Shown here: positions 25,053 through 33,208 of the stretch, in pieces | Layout of the letters: every line of letters begins with the position of its first letter | How positions within the stretch are numbered: position 1 is the stretch's first letter | Assembly: GCA_021324445.1 (NCBI GenBank) | Contig: JAJPJC010000121.1 | Coordinates: 1 to 47,278, forward strand | Source of the DNA: Isosphaeraceae bacterium | Lineage (GTDB): Bacteria; Planctomycetota; Planctomycetia; Isosphaerales; Isosphaeraceae | Reading direction: 5' to 3' | Length of the DNA stretch: 47,278 nt | Position numbers and translations under genes: made by a program | The notes under the pieces: generated by a model | Told to the model about the DNA's origin: nothing | The model's database searches: none | What the model saw: only the letters and a program-made list of their open reading frames with translations

Positions 25053-25456
25053 CGCACGGGACTGGGAAGCTCGAACGACTGTTCAGGTCCCGGGGCCAGC
25101 CGTGGGAGGGTCTGCTGGAGTGGGTGGGACATTTCGCTTGATCTACCCAGAATAGGGCACGGCCGGGCCGTTGTAAACGCCCGATCGGTCTCGGCGTCGG
25201 TCGCCGCCGGCGCAGCGTCCGCCGCTGGATTCGAGGTCATGGAGCCGGCTCCCGGGTCTGGAGATATCCTAACAGTTGACGCAGGGCACCAGCAATTCCG
25301 AGAGGTCGCGAGCCGATCGGGCCCTCGCCTGGGGTCGGCTCGCCGTGCGGCAATCGCTCAGGGGGAGACGCGCCCCGGTCTGGACTTGTCCTCCTCGAGC
25401 CGATCCCGGACGATATCGAGAGCGATCAAGGTCCTTCCGGCTCAGGAGCAACTCTC
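25053..25456. other. Divergent intergenic region, no gene seen
   Basis: About 400 bases between the minus-strand PSCyt1 operon and the plus-strand two-gene unit. Translations on both strands are Arg/Ala/Gly-rich shadows. Promoters for both directions probably lie here, but I could not pick convincing -35/-10 boxes. AGGAG at 25443-25447 serves the next gene. Confidence 0.5.
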
Positions 25457-25792
25457 ATGTCGGGACACATCATCGATCTGACGTTGCCGGCCCACGACCC
25501 CAACTTCCCCAAGCCTCGCGGGCTGATCCCTGTCCCGCCGCAGGTGGCGAAGCAGGTCGCCGACATGGAAGCGCGCATCGCCCGGGAGCAGGGGTTTCAA
25601 GTCGCTCCTGAGGCGCGGCAGTGGATGCTGGATGACTGGACGCTTCGCTACTATTACGATAACGCCTATGTCGCCTACCGGCGGACGCCTCAAGGCGTCG
25701 AGGTCCTGGCGGTGGGCTCGGAAGAGGTCGGCAAATACCTGGATGAGCACCCACTCGAGACGCGCCGGGATGTCCGGATCGGAGTCGTGTGA
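25457..25792 (+). CDS. Conserved hypothetical protein, partner of a retropepsin-like gene
   Basis: A 111-residue soluble protein starting at ATG 25457 behind AGGAG. It opens MSGHIIDLTLPAHDPNFPKP and contains a helical middle (KQVADMEARIAREQGFQV) and an aromatic-rich segment (WTLRYYYDNAYVAYRR) followed by a beta strand (GVEVLAVGSEEVGKYL). No known catalytic motif. Its stop is immediately followed by the ATG of the aspartic-protease-like gene, with no intervening base, so the two are translationally coupled. It may be a partner, chaperone or substrate of that protein. Confidence 0.6.
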   Translation: MSGHIIDLTLPAHDPNFPKPRGLIPVPPQVAKQVADMEARIAREQGFQVAPEARQWMLDDWTLRYYYDNAYVAYRRTPQGVEVLAVGSEEVGKYLDEHPLETRRDVRIGVV

Positions 25793-26239
25793 ATGTCCAG
25801 ACTGGAACTCCCTCTGGCTTACAGGACGCTGCAATCCACTGGCGAAGTGGTCTTGCGCGCCGAGCTAGACTTGGACCTCAAGACGAACCAGGGCTTCTGG
25901 GAGACTGCCACCTTTCGTGTTGATTCCGGCACCGAGATGACGAGCATGCGGGCGGAGACGGCGAAGAAGCTGAACTTGCCGATCCCCAAACGGCCGGTGC
26001 GCGGGCTGAGTTTTCAAGGCCAGGAGGTCCGACCCGGGCTGCTCCGGGCGCGGGTCGTGGGGATGGACGCGACCGAGTACGCTTTCCCTTGCTATTTCCT
26101 GGGAGACCCGAACGTCCCACTTCCGAACGCCACGAACTTGCTCGGTCTGACGGGCGTCATCAACCAGATCCGGTTGACCTTCGACGGCGCGACTTCGCTC
26201 GTTGCGCCCTACGGAGTTCTCGTGGTGGAGAAGAGATAG
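25793..26239 (+). CDS. Retropepsin-like aspartic protease-fold protein
   Basis: A 148-residue, single-domain protein. The segment TFRVDSGTEMTSMRAETAKK holds a D-S-G-T motif in the position of the D-T/S-G of retroviral-type aspartic proteases, followed by the typical loop and helix and a distal strand pattern (NLLGLTGVINQIRLTFDG, like the hydrophobic-hydrophobic-G of the fold, LLGLTG). Such proteins act as dimers because each chain supplies one aspartate. No signal peptide is visible, so it is probably cytoplasmic. It is coupled to the 111-residue protein directly upstream. Whether it is a protease or only shares the fold is not shown. Confidence 0.65.
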   Translation: MSRLELPLAYRTLQSTGEVVLRAELDLDLKTNQGFWETATFRVDSGTEMTSMRAETAKKLNLPIPKRPVRGLSFQGQEVRPGLLRARVVGMDATEYAFPCYFLGDPNVPLPNATNLLGLTGVINQIRLTFDGATSLVAPYGVLVVEKR

Positions 26240-26257
26240 CGGTCCACAGCAGGGGCC

Positions 26258-27364
26258 TCATGGGAATGTGGTCCATGCTGCGGTTTCGTCCAGCTCAATC
26301 CGGGACCGCTCCGGAGGTCGGCGCAGGTGATTGCGGATGTCCTGGAGCGAGCTCGCGGTGAGGGCGAAGTGAGGTGGGGCCACGGCAGACTGGGCCAGCT
26401 CCGCGCGGAGTCGACGCCGCGCGCGGATCTCGGTCCAGGCTCGGAGGGCATCCAGCTTGCCGGAGACAAACGGCCGCAGTCGACCGCGCGCCAGCCGCCA
26501 GGCGGCCTGGGCTGCCAGGAACGCCAGGTGGGGCCCGATCGCCAGGGAGAGCATCCCCGGCGGCAGGTTCGACCAGAAAACCAGCTCGGCATTCCGGGCC
26601 ATGCGCCGTTGGAGCGCAGGGCTGCCGTGGTCGTAGGTCGCCGAGACCTCGTGACGGATCCGGCAATGCGGCGTGAAGACGCAGCGGTAACCCGCCCAGC
26701 GTAGGCGGAAGGCCAGGTCGACGTCCTCGTAGTAGGAGCCGAAGAGGGGGTCCAGCCCGCCGGCCCGGTGCACGGCCTCGGCCCGGTAGAACGCGCTGCT
26801 GCCGCTGGCGCCGAAGACCTCCTCGACCGGCCGCTCCAGCCAGCGGGCCGCCGGCTCACCGTGGCCCCGCTTGGTCGGCCAGCCGATCCAGGAGTAGGCA
26901 TCGCCCGCCGAGTCGACCCGCGCCGGGTCCGAGCGGACCAGGACCAAGGGCGCCACCGAGCCGACCGTCGGATCCGCGAACGGCTCCAGGCCGGCCTCGA
27001 CCCATCCCGGCGTGACCTCGGTGTCATTGTTCAAGAGCTGAAGGAACCGGCCCCGCGCGGCCGCCAGACCGGCATTGGCCGCGGCGCAGAAGCCGCCGTT
27101 TTGCTGTCGGCGGACCAGTCGGACCACCGGATACTCCCGGAGCAGCCATTCCGACGTGCCGTCGCTGGAGCCGTCGTCGACCACCACGACCTCGATCGTC
27201 CCGCCGAGCCGGCCCGCCCCGTGCCGCACGATGCTCGACACGCAGCGCTCCAGCAACGCGCGGCCGTTGTACGTCGGGATCACGATCGAGCAGACCGGCA
27301 GCGCATCCCGATCGGCCAGGACCTGGCGGGGCTCGTTCCGCGGCGCTGAGGTCACCGCGATCAT
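26258..27364 (-). CDS. Glycosyltransferase family 2 protein
   Basis: A 368-residue GT-A enzyme. The nucleotide-sugar binding strand SIVIPTYNGRALLERCVSSI starts near residue 25. VVVVDDGSSDGTSEWLL and the metal-binding L-N-N-D-T (FLQLLNNDTEVTPGW) follow, then the acceptor-side GSYYEDVDLAFRLRWAGY (ED motif). This layout matches rhamnosyl- and other transferases of polysaccharide assembly. A C-terminal amphipathic stretch may touch the membrane. Start ATG 27364 overlaps the stop of the sugar transferase as ATGA, giving translational coupling; the longer frame to 27463 lies inside that gene. The sugar donor is unknown. Confidence 0.85.
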   Translation of the reverse strand: MIAVTSAPRNEPRQVLADRDALPVCSIVIPTYNGRALLERCVSSIVRHGAGRLGGTIEVVVVDDGSSDGTSEWLLREYPVVRLVRRQQNGGFCAAANAGLAAARGRFLQLLNNDTEVTPGWVEAGLEPFADPTVGSVAPLVLVRSDPARVDSAGDAYSWIGWPTKRGHGEPAARWLERPVEEVFGASGSSAFYRAEAVHRAGGLDPLFGSYYEDVDLAFRLRWAGYRCVFTPHCRIRHEVSATYDHGSPALQRRMARNAELVFWSNLPPGMLSLAIGPHLAFLAAQAAWRLARGRLRPFVSGKLDALRAWTEIRARRRLRAELAQSAVAPPHFALTASSLQDIRNHLRRPPERSRIELDETAAWTTFP

Positions 27365-28554
27365 CCTCCCTGCGGCGAGAGTGGCACCGGCTCGGCGAGA
27401 GCCGCGCCCTCCGGGGTTACCTCGTCCTCCCGTGGCTTCCCCACCCGCTTGGAATCGTTCCACGACGTCTTGCCCCAGAAGACGTGCTGCACGGTCATGA
27501 GCAGGATCCGGAGATCCAACCCGATCGACCAGCGGTGGATGTAATCCAGGTCGTACTGGATGCGCTTGCGGAGCGAGGTCCGGCCCCGCCAGCCATGGAC
27601 CTGGGCCCAGCCGGTCATGCCGCCGGGGACCGCGTGGCGGAGGTCATAGTCCGGGATCGTCTTCTGAAACTCCTCGACGAAGATGGGGCGCTCCGGGCGG
27701 GGCCCGACCAGGCTCATCTCGCCGCGCAGGACGTTGATCAACTGGGGTAGCTCGTCGATGTTGGCGTGCCGGAGCCAATCGCCGATCCGGGTACAGCGCG
27801 CGTCGTGGTCGGAGGCCCAGATCGGGCCGGTCTCGCGCTCGGCGTCGCAGCGCATGCTCCGGAACTTGATCATGTGGAAGAGCCGGCCACCCTGACCGAC
27901 CCGCTGCTGGAGGTAGAAGATCGGCCGGCCGGAAGTGAGCAGGATCGCCAGGGCCACGACGGCAAACAGCGGGGCGAGGATCACCAGCAGAGCCAAGGCC
28001 AGGGCGACGTCCAGCAGGCGTTTGGCGACGCGTCCCCAGGTGAGGCGTCCCCAGGCTGGCAGGTGCCACCGCGCCCACAGGAGCTGGGCCGGGTGCCACG
28101 ACCAGCGTGGGGCGCCGGCGCGGGCCGCCAGGGTCTCCAGCTCGAGCCGGCCGGAGTCCACCGCGACAATGTGCACGGCCACATCCGAAGGGATCCGATG
28201 CGTGACGTCGGGTCGGGCACGGGCCCCGGTCTGACCGGAGACCGCCACCATGACATGGGTGGCCCGGGCGCGGTCGACCAGCTCCTTGAGCCGATCGATC
28301 GGGCCGAGCACCGGGATGGGGTCCGTCTCGGGATGCAGGGGTAGGTGCCGGCTGCGCATCCGCAGGCTGGAGGACCGGGAATGACCGGTATCCACGAAGC
28401 CGACAATCGGTAGGCCGCTCCAGGGCCGGCTCCTCAGCCGTCGCACCAGCCGCCGCGCGTCGCGGCGGGCGCCGACCAGCACGACCCGGCTCGGTGGCAT
28501 CGGCCGCGGTGCCGGCGCGGCGACTTGTCCGGCGATGTCCAGTGCCTTGTTCAT
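27361..28554 (-). CDS. Undecaprenyl-phosphate sugar phosphotransferase (bacterial sugar transferase)
   Basis: A 397-residue protein expected to load the first sugar-1-phosphate of a polysaccharide onto the lipid carrier. The C-terminal catalytic domain begins near residue 176: KRLLDVALALALLVILAPLF (membrane helix), QQRVGQGGRLFHMIKFRSMR, then NIDELPQLINVLRGEMSLVG with PRPERP, and GGMTGWAQVHGWRG. The N-terminus is a Rossmann-like domain (RVVLVGARRDARRLVRRLRS) but lacks the four extra helices usually found before it in WbaP/WcaJ proteins. It is the first gene of a coupled unit with the GT2 gene. Divergent, over 274 bases, to the second half of the locus. Confidence 0.85.
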   Translation of the reverse strand: MNKALDIAGQVAAPAPRPMPPSRVVLVGARRDARRLVRRLRSRPWSGLPIVGFVDTGHSRSSSLRMRSRHLPLHPETDPIPVLGPIDRLKELVDRARATHVMVAVSGQTGARARPDVTHRIPSDVAVHIVAVDSGRLELETLAARAGAPRWSWHPAQLLWARWHLPAWGRLTWGRVAKRLLDVALALALLVILAPLFAVVALAILLTSGRPIFYLQQRVGQGGRLFHMIKFRSMRCDAERETGPIWASDHDARCTRIGDWLRHANIDELPQLINVLRGEMSLVGPRPERPIFVEEFQKTIPDYDLRHAVPGGMTGWAQVHGWRGRTSLRKRIQYDLDYIHRWSIGLDLRILLMTVQHVFWGKTSWNDSKRVGKPREDEVTPEGAALAEPVPLSPQGG

Positions 28555-28828
28555 AAATCGACACCCATCCCTGGGTCTGGGTCCGCGGGGCCCCTGCGGA
28601 CACCCGGGTCTATTCTCGACTCGACTTCGGCGGCCTCGATCCGGTATCGTCCCTGCCTGTCGGAGGTCCCGGACTCGATCCTGATCCCCGCGTCGAGCCA
28701 GCGTCCGGGAAAGCCGGCGCGCCGCCTGGACCGCAAATTTCGTTCAAGCTCTTGGATCGACCGAACCGACGTTCAATTTGAGCGATTCCGGAAAAGAGGG
28801 ATGATGGGATCGTTCCGGGCGGGGCGGT

Positions 28829-30007
28829 GTGGTGGACGAGGAGACGATTCGGGTGAACGCGGCAAGGTCTCTCCCGCGACCGGCGGCCCTCGGCCGGCAA
28901 CCCCGGCTGAGTGTGATCATCGTCAACTACCAGACCTGGCCGGATGTGGCCCGCCTCGTGGCTGCCCTGACGGTCGAGCCGGAGTTCCTCGCCGGCTGGT
29001 GCCAGGTCGTGGTCGTGGACAACGCGTCGCACGGACCGATCCCCGCGGAGCTCCAGGTCCCCCGGGCCGGGCTCCGACTCGAAGCCCGCACGGACAACGG
29101 GGGCTTCGCCGCCGGTGTCAACACCGGTTGGCGGGCCGCTGGGAGCCCCTGGCTGCTGATCCTCAATCCGGATGTGGAGATCGCCAGCGGATTCCTGGGC
29201 CGGGTGCTCGCGCGGCTGGCGCGCTACGAGACCGATCAGGAGGGACCGCCCGGAATCGTCGGGTTCGGCTTACGCAACCCCGACGGTTCCGCGCAGGGTT
29301 CGGTGGGCGCCTTCCCCAGCCTGGCCCGCTCCCTCTGGGAGCAGTTCTTACCGCGCTCGCGGCGGAAATACCAGCCCGGTTGGCGAATTCGGCCCGGTCC
29401 GGTCGATTGGGTCACCGGCGCATGCATGCTCGTCAACGCCACAATGATCGCCCAACTGGGTGGGATGGACGAGGACTTCTTCCTTTACCATGAAGAGGTC
29501 GCCTTCAGCCTGGCGGCGCGACGGGCCGGGTGGCGGGTGGAGTACGACCCCAGCGTCAGCGCGGTCCACCGACATCCCTTGCAGAATCGGGCGATTTCGC
29601 CCAAGATGCGGGTCATCACCCGGCACAGTAAGCTGCTCTATTTCCTCAAGCACTTACCGCGCTGGCAGTTCCTGGTGTTGTCGGCGATCGTCACCGCCGA
29701 GGCGGCGATCCGGGGTCGGTTCACTCAGGTGCTGGGTCGCTCGGAGGAGGCCCGGGCCTGGTGGACCATCGGTCAGATCGCTCGCCGGCTGGGGCGTGGC
29801 GTTCCCGTGCGCGGCCGGGACGTGGCCATCCTGGCGGAATCGGTGGCAGCGCCCCAGGCGGAGCACCCCAGCGAGCCCGCGACGGCGACGAGCCCGACGG
29901 GCCCGCGGAGCGGCCCGGCCTCGACTCGCAGGTTGGCAAGGATGCGCCCGGGGGCGCGCCCATCGGGCGTGACGCTCCCGCGGTCCCGAAAGGATGGACC
30001 CCCGTGA
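28829..30007 (+). CDS. Glycosyltransferase family 2 protein (rhamnosyltransferase-like)
   Basis: A 392-residue GT2. LSVIIVNYQTWPDVARLVAA begins near residue 27; VVVVDNASHGPIP and LLILNPDVEIASGF carry the D-N-A and N-P-D motifs of the rhamnosyltransferase type; DEDFFLYHEEVAFSLAARRA is the acceptor-binding ED/E segment. It ends in a disordered Pro/Ser/Arg-rich tail of about 70 residues. Start is the GTG at 28829. Its stop overlaps the GTG start of the next gene as GTGA. The segment 29577-29611 recurs at 33026-33060 (33 of 35 identical), a mark of the later duplication in this locus. Confidence 0.8.
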   Translation: MVDEETIRVNAARSLPRPAALGRQPRLSVIIVNYQTWPDVARLVAALTVEPEFLAGWCQVVVVDNASHGPIPAELQVPRAGLRLEARTDNGGFAAGVNTGWRAAGSPWLLILNPDVEIASGFLGRVLARLARYETDQEGPPGIVGFGLRNPDGSAQGSVGAFPSLARSLWEQFLPRSRRKYQPGWRIRPGPVDWVTGACMLVNATMIAQLGGMDEDFFLYHEEVAFSLAARRAGWRVEYDPSVSAVHRHPLQNRAISPKMRVITRHSKLLYFLKHLPRWQFLVLSAIVTAEAAIRGRFTQVLGRSEEARAWWTIGQIARRLGRGVPVRGRDVAILAESVAAPQAEHPSEPATATSPTGPRSGPASTRRLARMRPGARPSGVTLPRSRKDGPP

Positions 30008-31638
30008 CCAGGTTGCGACCTGCCGCCCGCATCGGCCTGCTTCTGGCCGCCGCCGCGGCCTTGCTCGGGTGGGTCGTCCGCCACTCCGAGACCAGCTTCG
30101 CCGACGGGCTCCGCTATATCCATCAGGCCGAGCAGATCGACCACGGCGCCTGGCGCGACGGCGTGATCCGGGGAATCGACCATCCGCTCCATTCCCTGGG
30201 GATCGTCGCGACCCATCGGTTGATCGGCGGCGAGGGGCCGGTCTCGTGGGAGCGTGCCGCGCTGGGCTGGTCGTTTGCCTGCGTGGTCCTCCTGGTCGTC
30301 CCCCTCTCCTTGCTGGGCCGGGACCTCTTTGGCCCCGAGGCCGCGGGGCTGGGCTGCCTGCTCGTGATCATCAACCCGATCGTGACCAACGGGATTGTCA
30401 ACGTCCTGAGCGAGAGCCCGTTCTTGCTATGGTGGACCTGGGGATTCTGGGGCGCGGTTCGTTTCCTCCGGGAGGGGCGGCTCGCCTGGCTTCCCCTGAC
30501 GATCGGCTGTGCCGTGCTGGCGTATCTGACGCGCCCGGAGGGGCTGCTCTTGCCCGCGGCGCTGGTGGCGGCCCTGCTCCTCTCGCCGCTGCACCGCGGC
30601 ACGCGGCTGGGCTGGCGGCAGTGGTGGCCGGCCGTGGCGATCCTGGTGCTCGGACCGATGATCCTGGCCGGCCCCTACATGGCCGTCAAGGGAGGGCTGG
30701 GGACCAAGCCGGGGATCGGCAGGGTGCTGGGCCTGGCGCCCGACCTACCGCGCGAATCCCTGGGCCGCGAGAGTCCTTTGCCCCTGGACCAAACCCGTTG
30801 GGAAACGTATCAGATCGCGGTGGGGCGGACGCTCAAGGTCCTCGACGTCGGGGTGACCACACCCCTGTTGCCCCTGGCGATCCTGGGCGTGGTGCTGGCC
30901 CTGGTTGCCGCCCGAACCGGAGGGCCCGCCGCACGGACCTGGCTCTTCCTGGGGGTCGTCGTGGCCGCCTCGGGACTGGCCCTGGTGCGGTTGCACGCCA
31001 CCAGTGGCTACCTCACGGCGCGACACGGCTTGATCCCGGACATGATCCTGATCCTGGCGGCCGCTCACGGGCTGGGCTGGCTGGTTCGCCGAGCGGTCGC
31101 GGCGGGACAACGCCTGGGCTTGGCCCCCCGGAGCCTCAGGCCCGGTCCAGTTTTCTGGGGCCTCGGAGCGGCGACGGCGCTCTTCAGCTTCCCCTCGCTG
31201 CGTTCGCCGGGTCCGCAGCACGCCGATCCCTGCGCGGTCTATCAGGCGACTGGTCGGCTCATCGCCGGCCAGGCCGCCCCCACCGAGCAGGTGCTGGACC
31301 TGACCGAATGGTCGCTCTTCTTCAGCGGTCGAGGCGGATACGTCTTCGCCACCGTCTACGAAGCCGCCGCCGATCCCCGGGTGCGCTGGGTCGTCGTGCG
31401 CCAGGCGCACCTTCAGGGGCATTGGCCGTTCAGCAAGGTCCTCCGCACGCTGATCGCGGGGCGCGAACCGGTTGTGCTGGTGCCTCCCCACGCCCGGCGC
31501 GGCGAGTATCAGGTCCAGATCTATGACCTGACGACAGCCGCGTGGGCCGCGGCGGCACCGGGGGGAAACTCCAGGCGGCCGCTGCCGGATGCCGGATCGC
31601 GGATGGGAACAGCCACAGCTACTCACCGTTGGCGATGA
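30004..31638 (+). CDS. GT39-like polytopic glycosyltransferase, copy A
   Basis: A 544-residue membrane protein with about ten helices, resembling the ArnT/PMT (GT39) class that transfers a sugar from a lipid carrier on the periplasmic face. Supporting motifs: the first loop FADGLRYIHQAEQIDHGAWR with IDHPLHSLG (equivalent to the D/E and H-P-P-L elements of the class), NVLSESPFLLWWTWGFWG, and AYLTRPEGLLLPAAL. The soluble C-terminal part carries DLTEWSLFFSGR and KVLRTLIAGREPV. Start GTG 30004 overlaps the GT2 stop and has AAAGGA 9 bases upstream. A close paralogue lies at 33209-34792. Confidence 0.75.
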   Translation: MTRLRPAARIGLLLAAAAALLGWVVRHSETSFADGLRYIHQAEQIDHGAWRDGVIRGIDHPLHSLGIVATHRLIGGEGPVSWERAALGWSFACVVLLVVPLSLLGRDLFGPEAAGLGCLLVIINPIVTNGIVNVLSESPFLLWWTWGFWGAVRFLREGRLAWLPLTIGCAVLAYLTRPEGLLLPAALVAALLLSPLHRGTRLGWRQWWPAVAILVLGPMILAGPYMAVKGGLGTKPGIGRVLGLAPDLPRESLGRESPLPLDQTRWETYQIAVGRTLKVLDVGVTTPLLPLAILGVVLALVAARTGGPAARTWLFLGVVVAASGLALVRLHATSGYLTARHGLIPDMILILAAAHGLGWLVRRAVAAGQRLGLAPRSLRPGPVFWGLGAATALFSFPSLRSPGPQHADPCAVYQATGRLIAGQAAPTEQVLDLTEWSLFFSGRGGYVFATVYEAAADPRVRWVVVRQAHLQGHWPFSKVLRTLIAGREPVVLVPPHARRGEYQVQIYDLTTAAWAAAAPGGNSRRPLPDAGSRMGTATATHRWR

Positions 31639-31651
31639 AGTGATGCCTCCT

Positions 31652-31712
31652 CGTCGGTCAGGCTTTAGCCTGACAGGGAACCGGATCACGTCAGGCTAAA
31701 ACCTGACCGACG
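31652..31712. repeat. Dispersed double-hairpin repeat (TCAGGCT type), copy 2
   Basis: Outer arms CGTCGGTCAGGCT (31652-31664) and AACCTGACCGACG ending at 31712 flank inner TCAGGCTTTAGCCTGA and GTCAGGCTAAAACCTGAC hairpins. Same family as 3233-3289. It lies between copy A of the GT39-like gene and the SGNH gene, 20 bases before the latter's ATG. Confidence 0.8.
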
Positions 31713-31732
31713 TCCTCGCCGGGGCGGAAACT

Positions 31733-32989
31733 ATGAGGCGGAAACTCGCATTGGCCGGCGGTTCCGTGGCCTTCGGACTCGTCGTACTGGAACTCGTCCT
31801 GCGCTGGCTGGTGCCGCCGATGCTCCCGGGCGTGGCGACGGCCCACACGCCCAATGCGCGGTTCGCGAGCTGGGCGCTCCCCCCTCGGACCTGGTTGACC
31901 TTGGCCGACCCGGACACCGGCCGGCTCATCCCCTTCCGCACCAACGCTCGGGGCTGGAAGGACCGAGATCACAGCTTGGCGAAGCCGCCCGGTGTGTTTC
32001 GGATCGTGGTCCTGGGAGATTCGTACACCTACGGCCTGGTCGCCGTCGACCAGCAGTACACCACTCGCCTGGAGGCGATGCTGCGGCAGAACGGCTGGCC
32101 GCAGTGCGAGGTGGTCAGCATCGGGGTCTCGGGCTGGGGGACCGACCAGGCGCTCGAAGCCCTGATCAGTGAGGGCGTGCAGTATCGGCCGGACCTGGTG
32201 ATCTACCAGTTTTGCAGCAACGACTTGCTGGAGAACCTCTACCCGGAGCCCGGGATGCCGCTGCCAACTCCGTTCCACCGCGTCAAGCACTTCCGCTATC
32301 GTCGCCAGCCCGATGGCAGCCTGGAGAAGGTGTCGCTGGAGGTGCATCCGCCCAGGATGTCCACGTGGAAGCGCATGCGCAACGCGCTGCGGAGTCTGGC
32401 ACTGGTTTCCCTGGTCGAGCGGGCGGCGCGGGCCGGCGAGGGCCGGGCCGCGGGCGCCATCCTCGATGGCGCGAGCGTCTCCCAGAGCGCGGAGGTCCAT
32501 CCCGATTCGCCGTATTTCCTCTATGCGGCGGGTGAGGAGCCGCCCGGGACCCGACGGGCCTGGGACCTGCTCGATGCCCTGGTTCGCCGCATGGCTGAGG
32601 TGGCGCGCAGCCACGGGGCCGAGTTTGTGGTGTTCTCCGAGTCGGGCGATCCGGGTCGCCGCCGTTGGTTCCTGGAGCACGGTCTGATCCGATGTGGTCC
32701 CGAGGGGGACTGCCTCATCGCCGGTCGGGCCACGCGCCCGATCGACCTGCAACGGCCCTTGAAGAACCTCGCGCGGCTTTGCGACGACGCCCAGATCCCG
32801 ATCATTCGACCGACCCGTGCCTACACGCGGTATCACCACGATTCTCACACCAACCCCGAGGGCAACGAACGCATGGCGGCGGACCTCGCCGATTTCTTGA
32901 CGCAGCACACGCGCCTGGCGCGAACCAGCCAGGCCGACGAGGGTCGATCGGGCGGGCGGCCCTCGCCTCCCGCGCGCCTGGTGCGCTGA
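31733..32989 (+). CDS. SGNH/GDSL-hydrolase-like protein, copy A
   Basis: A 418-residue protein with an N-terminal membrane anchor or signal (LALAGGSVAFGLVVLELVLR, residues 5-24). The nucleophile motif is VVLGDSYTYGL (G-D-S, near residue 95), followed by SIGVSGWGTDQAL (block II Gly), YQFCSNDLL (block III Asn-Asp), and the C-terminal D-S-H (HHDSHTNPEGN), so all SGNH catalytic elements are present. Expected to be an extracytoplasmic esterase or O-acetyltransferase that modifies the glycan; AlgJ/AlgX-type enzymes in exopolysaccharide loci play such a role. Function is inferred from fold and locus. Confidence 0.75.
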   Translation: MRRKLALAGGSVAFGLVVLELVLRWLVPPMLPGVATAHTPNARFASWALPPRTWLTLADPDTGRLIPFRTNARGWKDRDHSLAKPPGVFRIVVLGDSYTYGLVAVDQQYTTRLEAMLRQNGWPQCEVVSIGVSGWGTDQALEALISEGVQYRPDLVIYQFCSNDLLENLYPEPGMPLPTPFHRVKHFRYRRQPDGSLEKVSLEVHPPRMSTWKRMRNALRSLALVSLVERAARAGEGRAAGAILDGASVSQSAEVHPDSPYFLYAAGEEPPGTRRAWDLLDALVRRMAEVARSHGAEFVVFSESGDPGRRRWFLEHGLIRCGPEGDCLIAGRATRPIDLQRPLKNLARLCDDAQIPIIRPTRAYTRYHHDSHTNPEGNERMAADLADFLTQHTRLARTSQADEGRSGGRPSPPARLVR

Positions 32990-33025
32990 GGGGAAGGCGA
33001 TCGGCCTGGGCGACTGGCTGACCTG

Positions 33026-33208
33026 CCTTGCAAAAACGGGCGATTTCGCCCAAGATGCGGCCCAACGCAGGGGAGGCTGGCGAACCCGAACCGAACGGCC
33101 TGGCTGGCGCGGGACCGACCCGACCCGTCCGCCCGGCAAGGATGCGACGCGGAGCGCGACGACCCGGGCTGGAGTGGCGCTCCGGCAACCCTGAAAGGAT
33201 GGATCCGC
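33026..33208 (+). pseudogene. Relic of a duplicated GT2 3' end
   Basis: Bases 33026-33060 match 29577-29611 inside the upstream GT2 gene (33 of 35 identical, including GCGATTTCGCCCAAGATGCG). The stretch at 33140-33208 (GGCAAGGATGCG ... GAAAGGATGGA ... CGTGACCA) matches the last bases of the GT2 gene around 29935-30003. In between, about 240 bases present in the GT2 gene are missing. This is a shortened copy of the GT2 C-terminal coding region, carried along when the GT39-like gene was duplicated. Confidence 0.7.
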
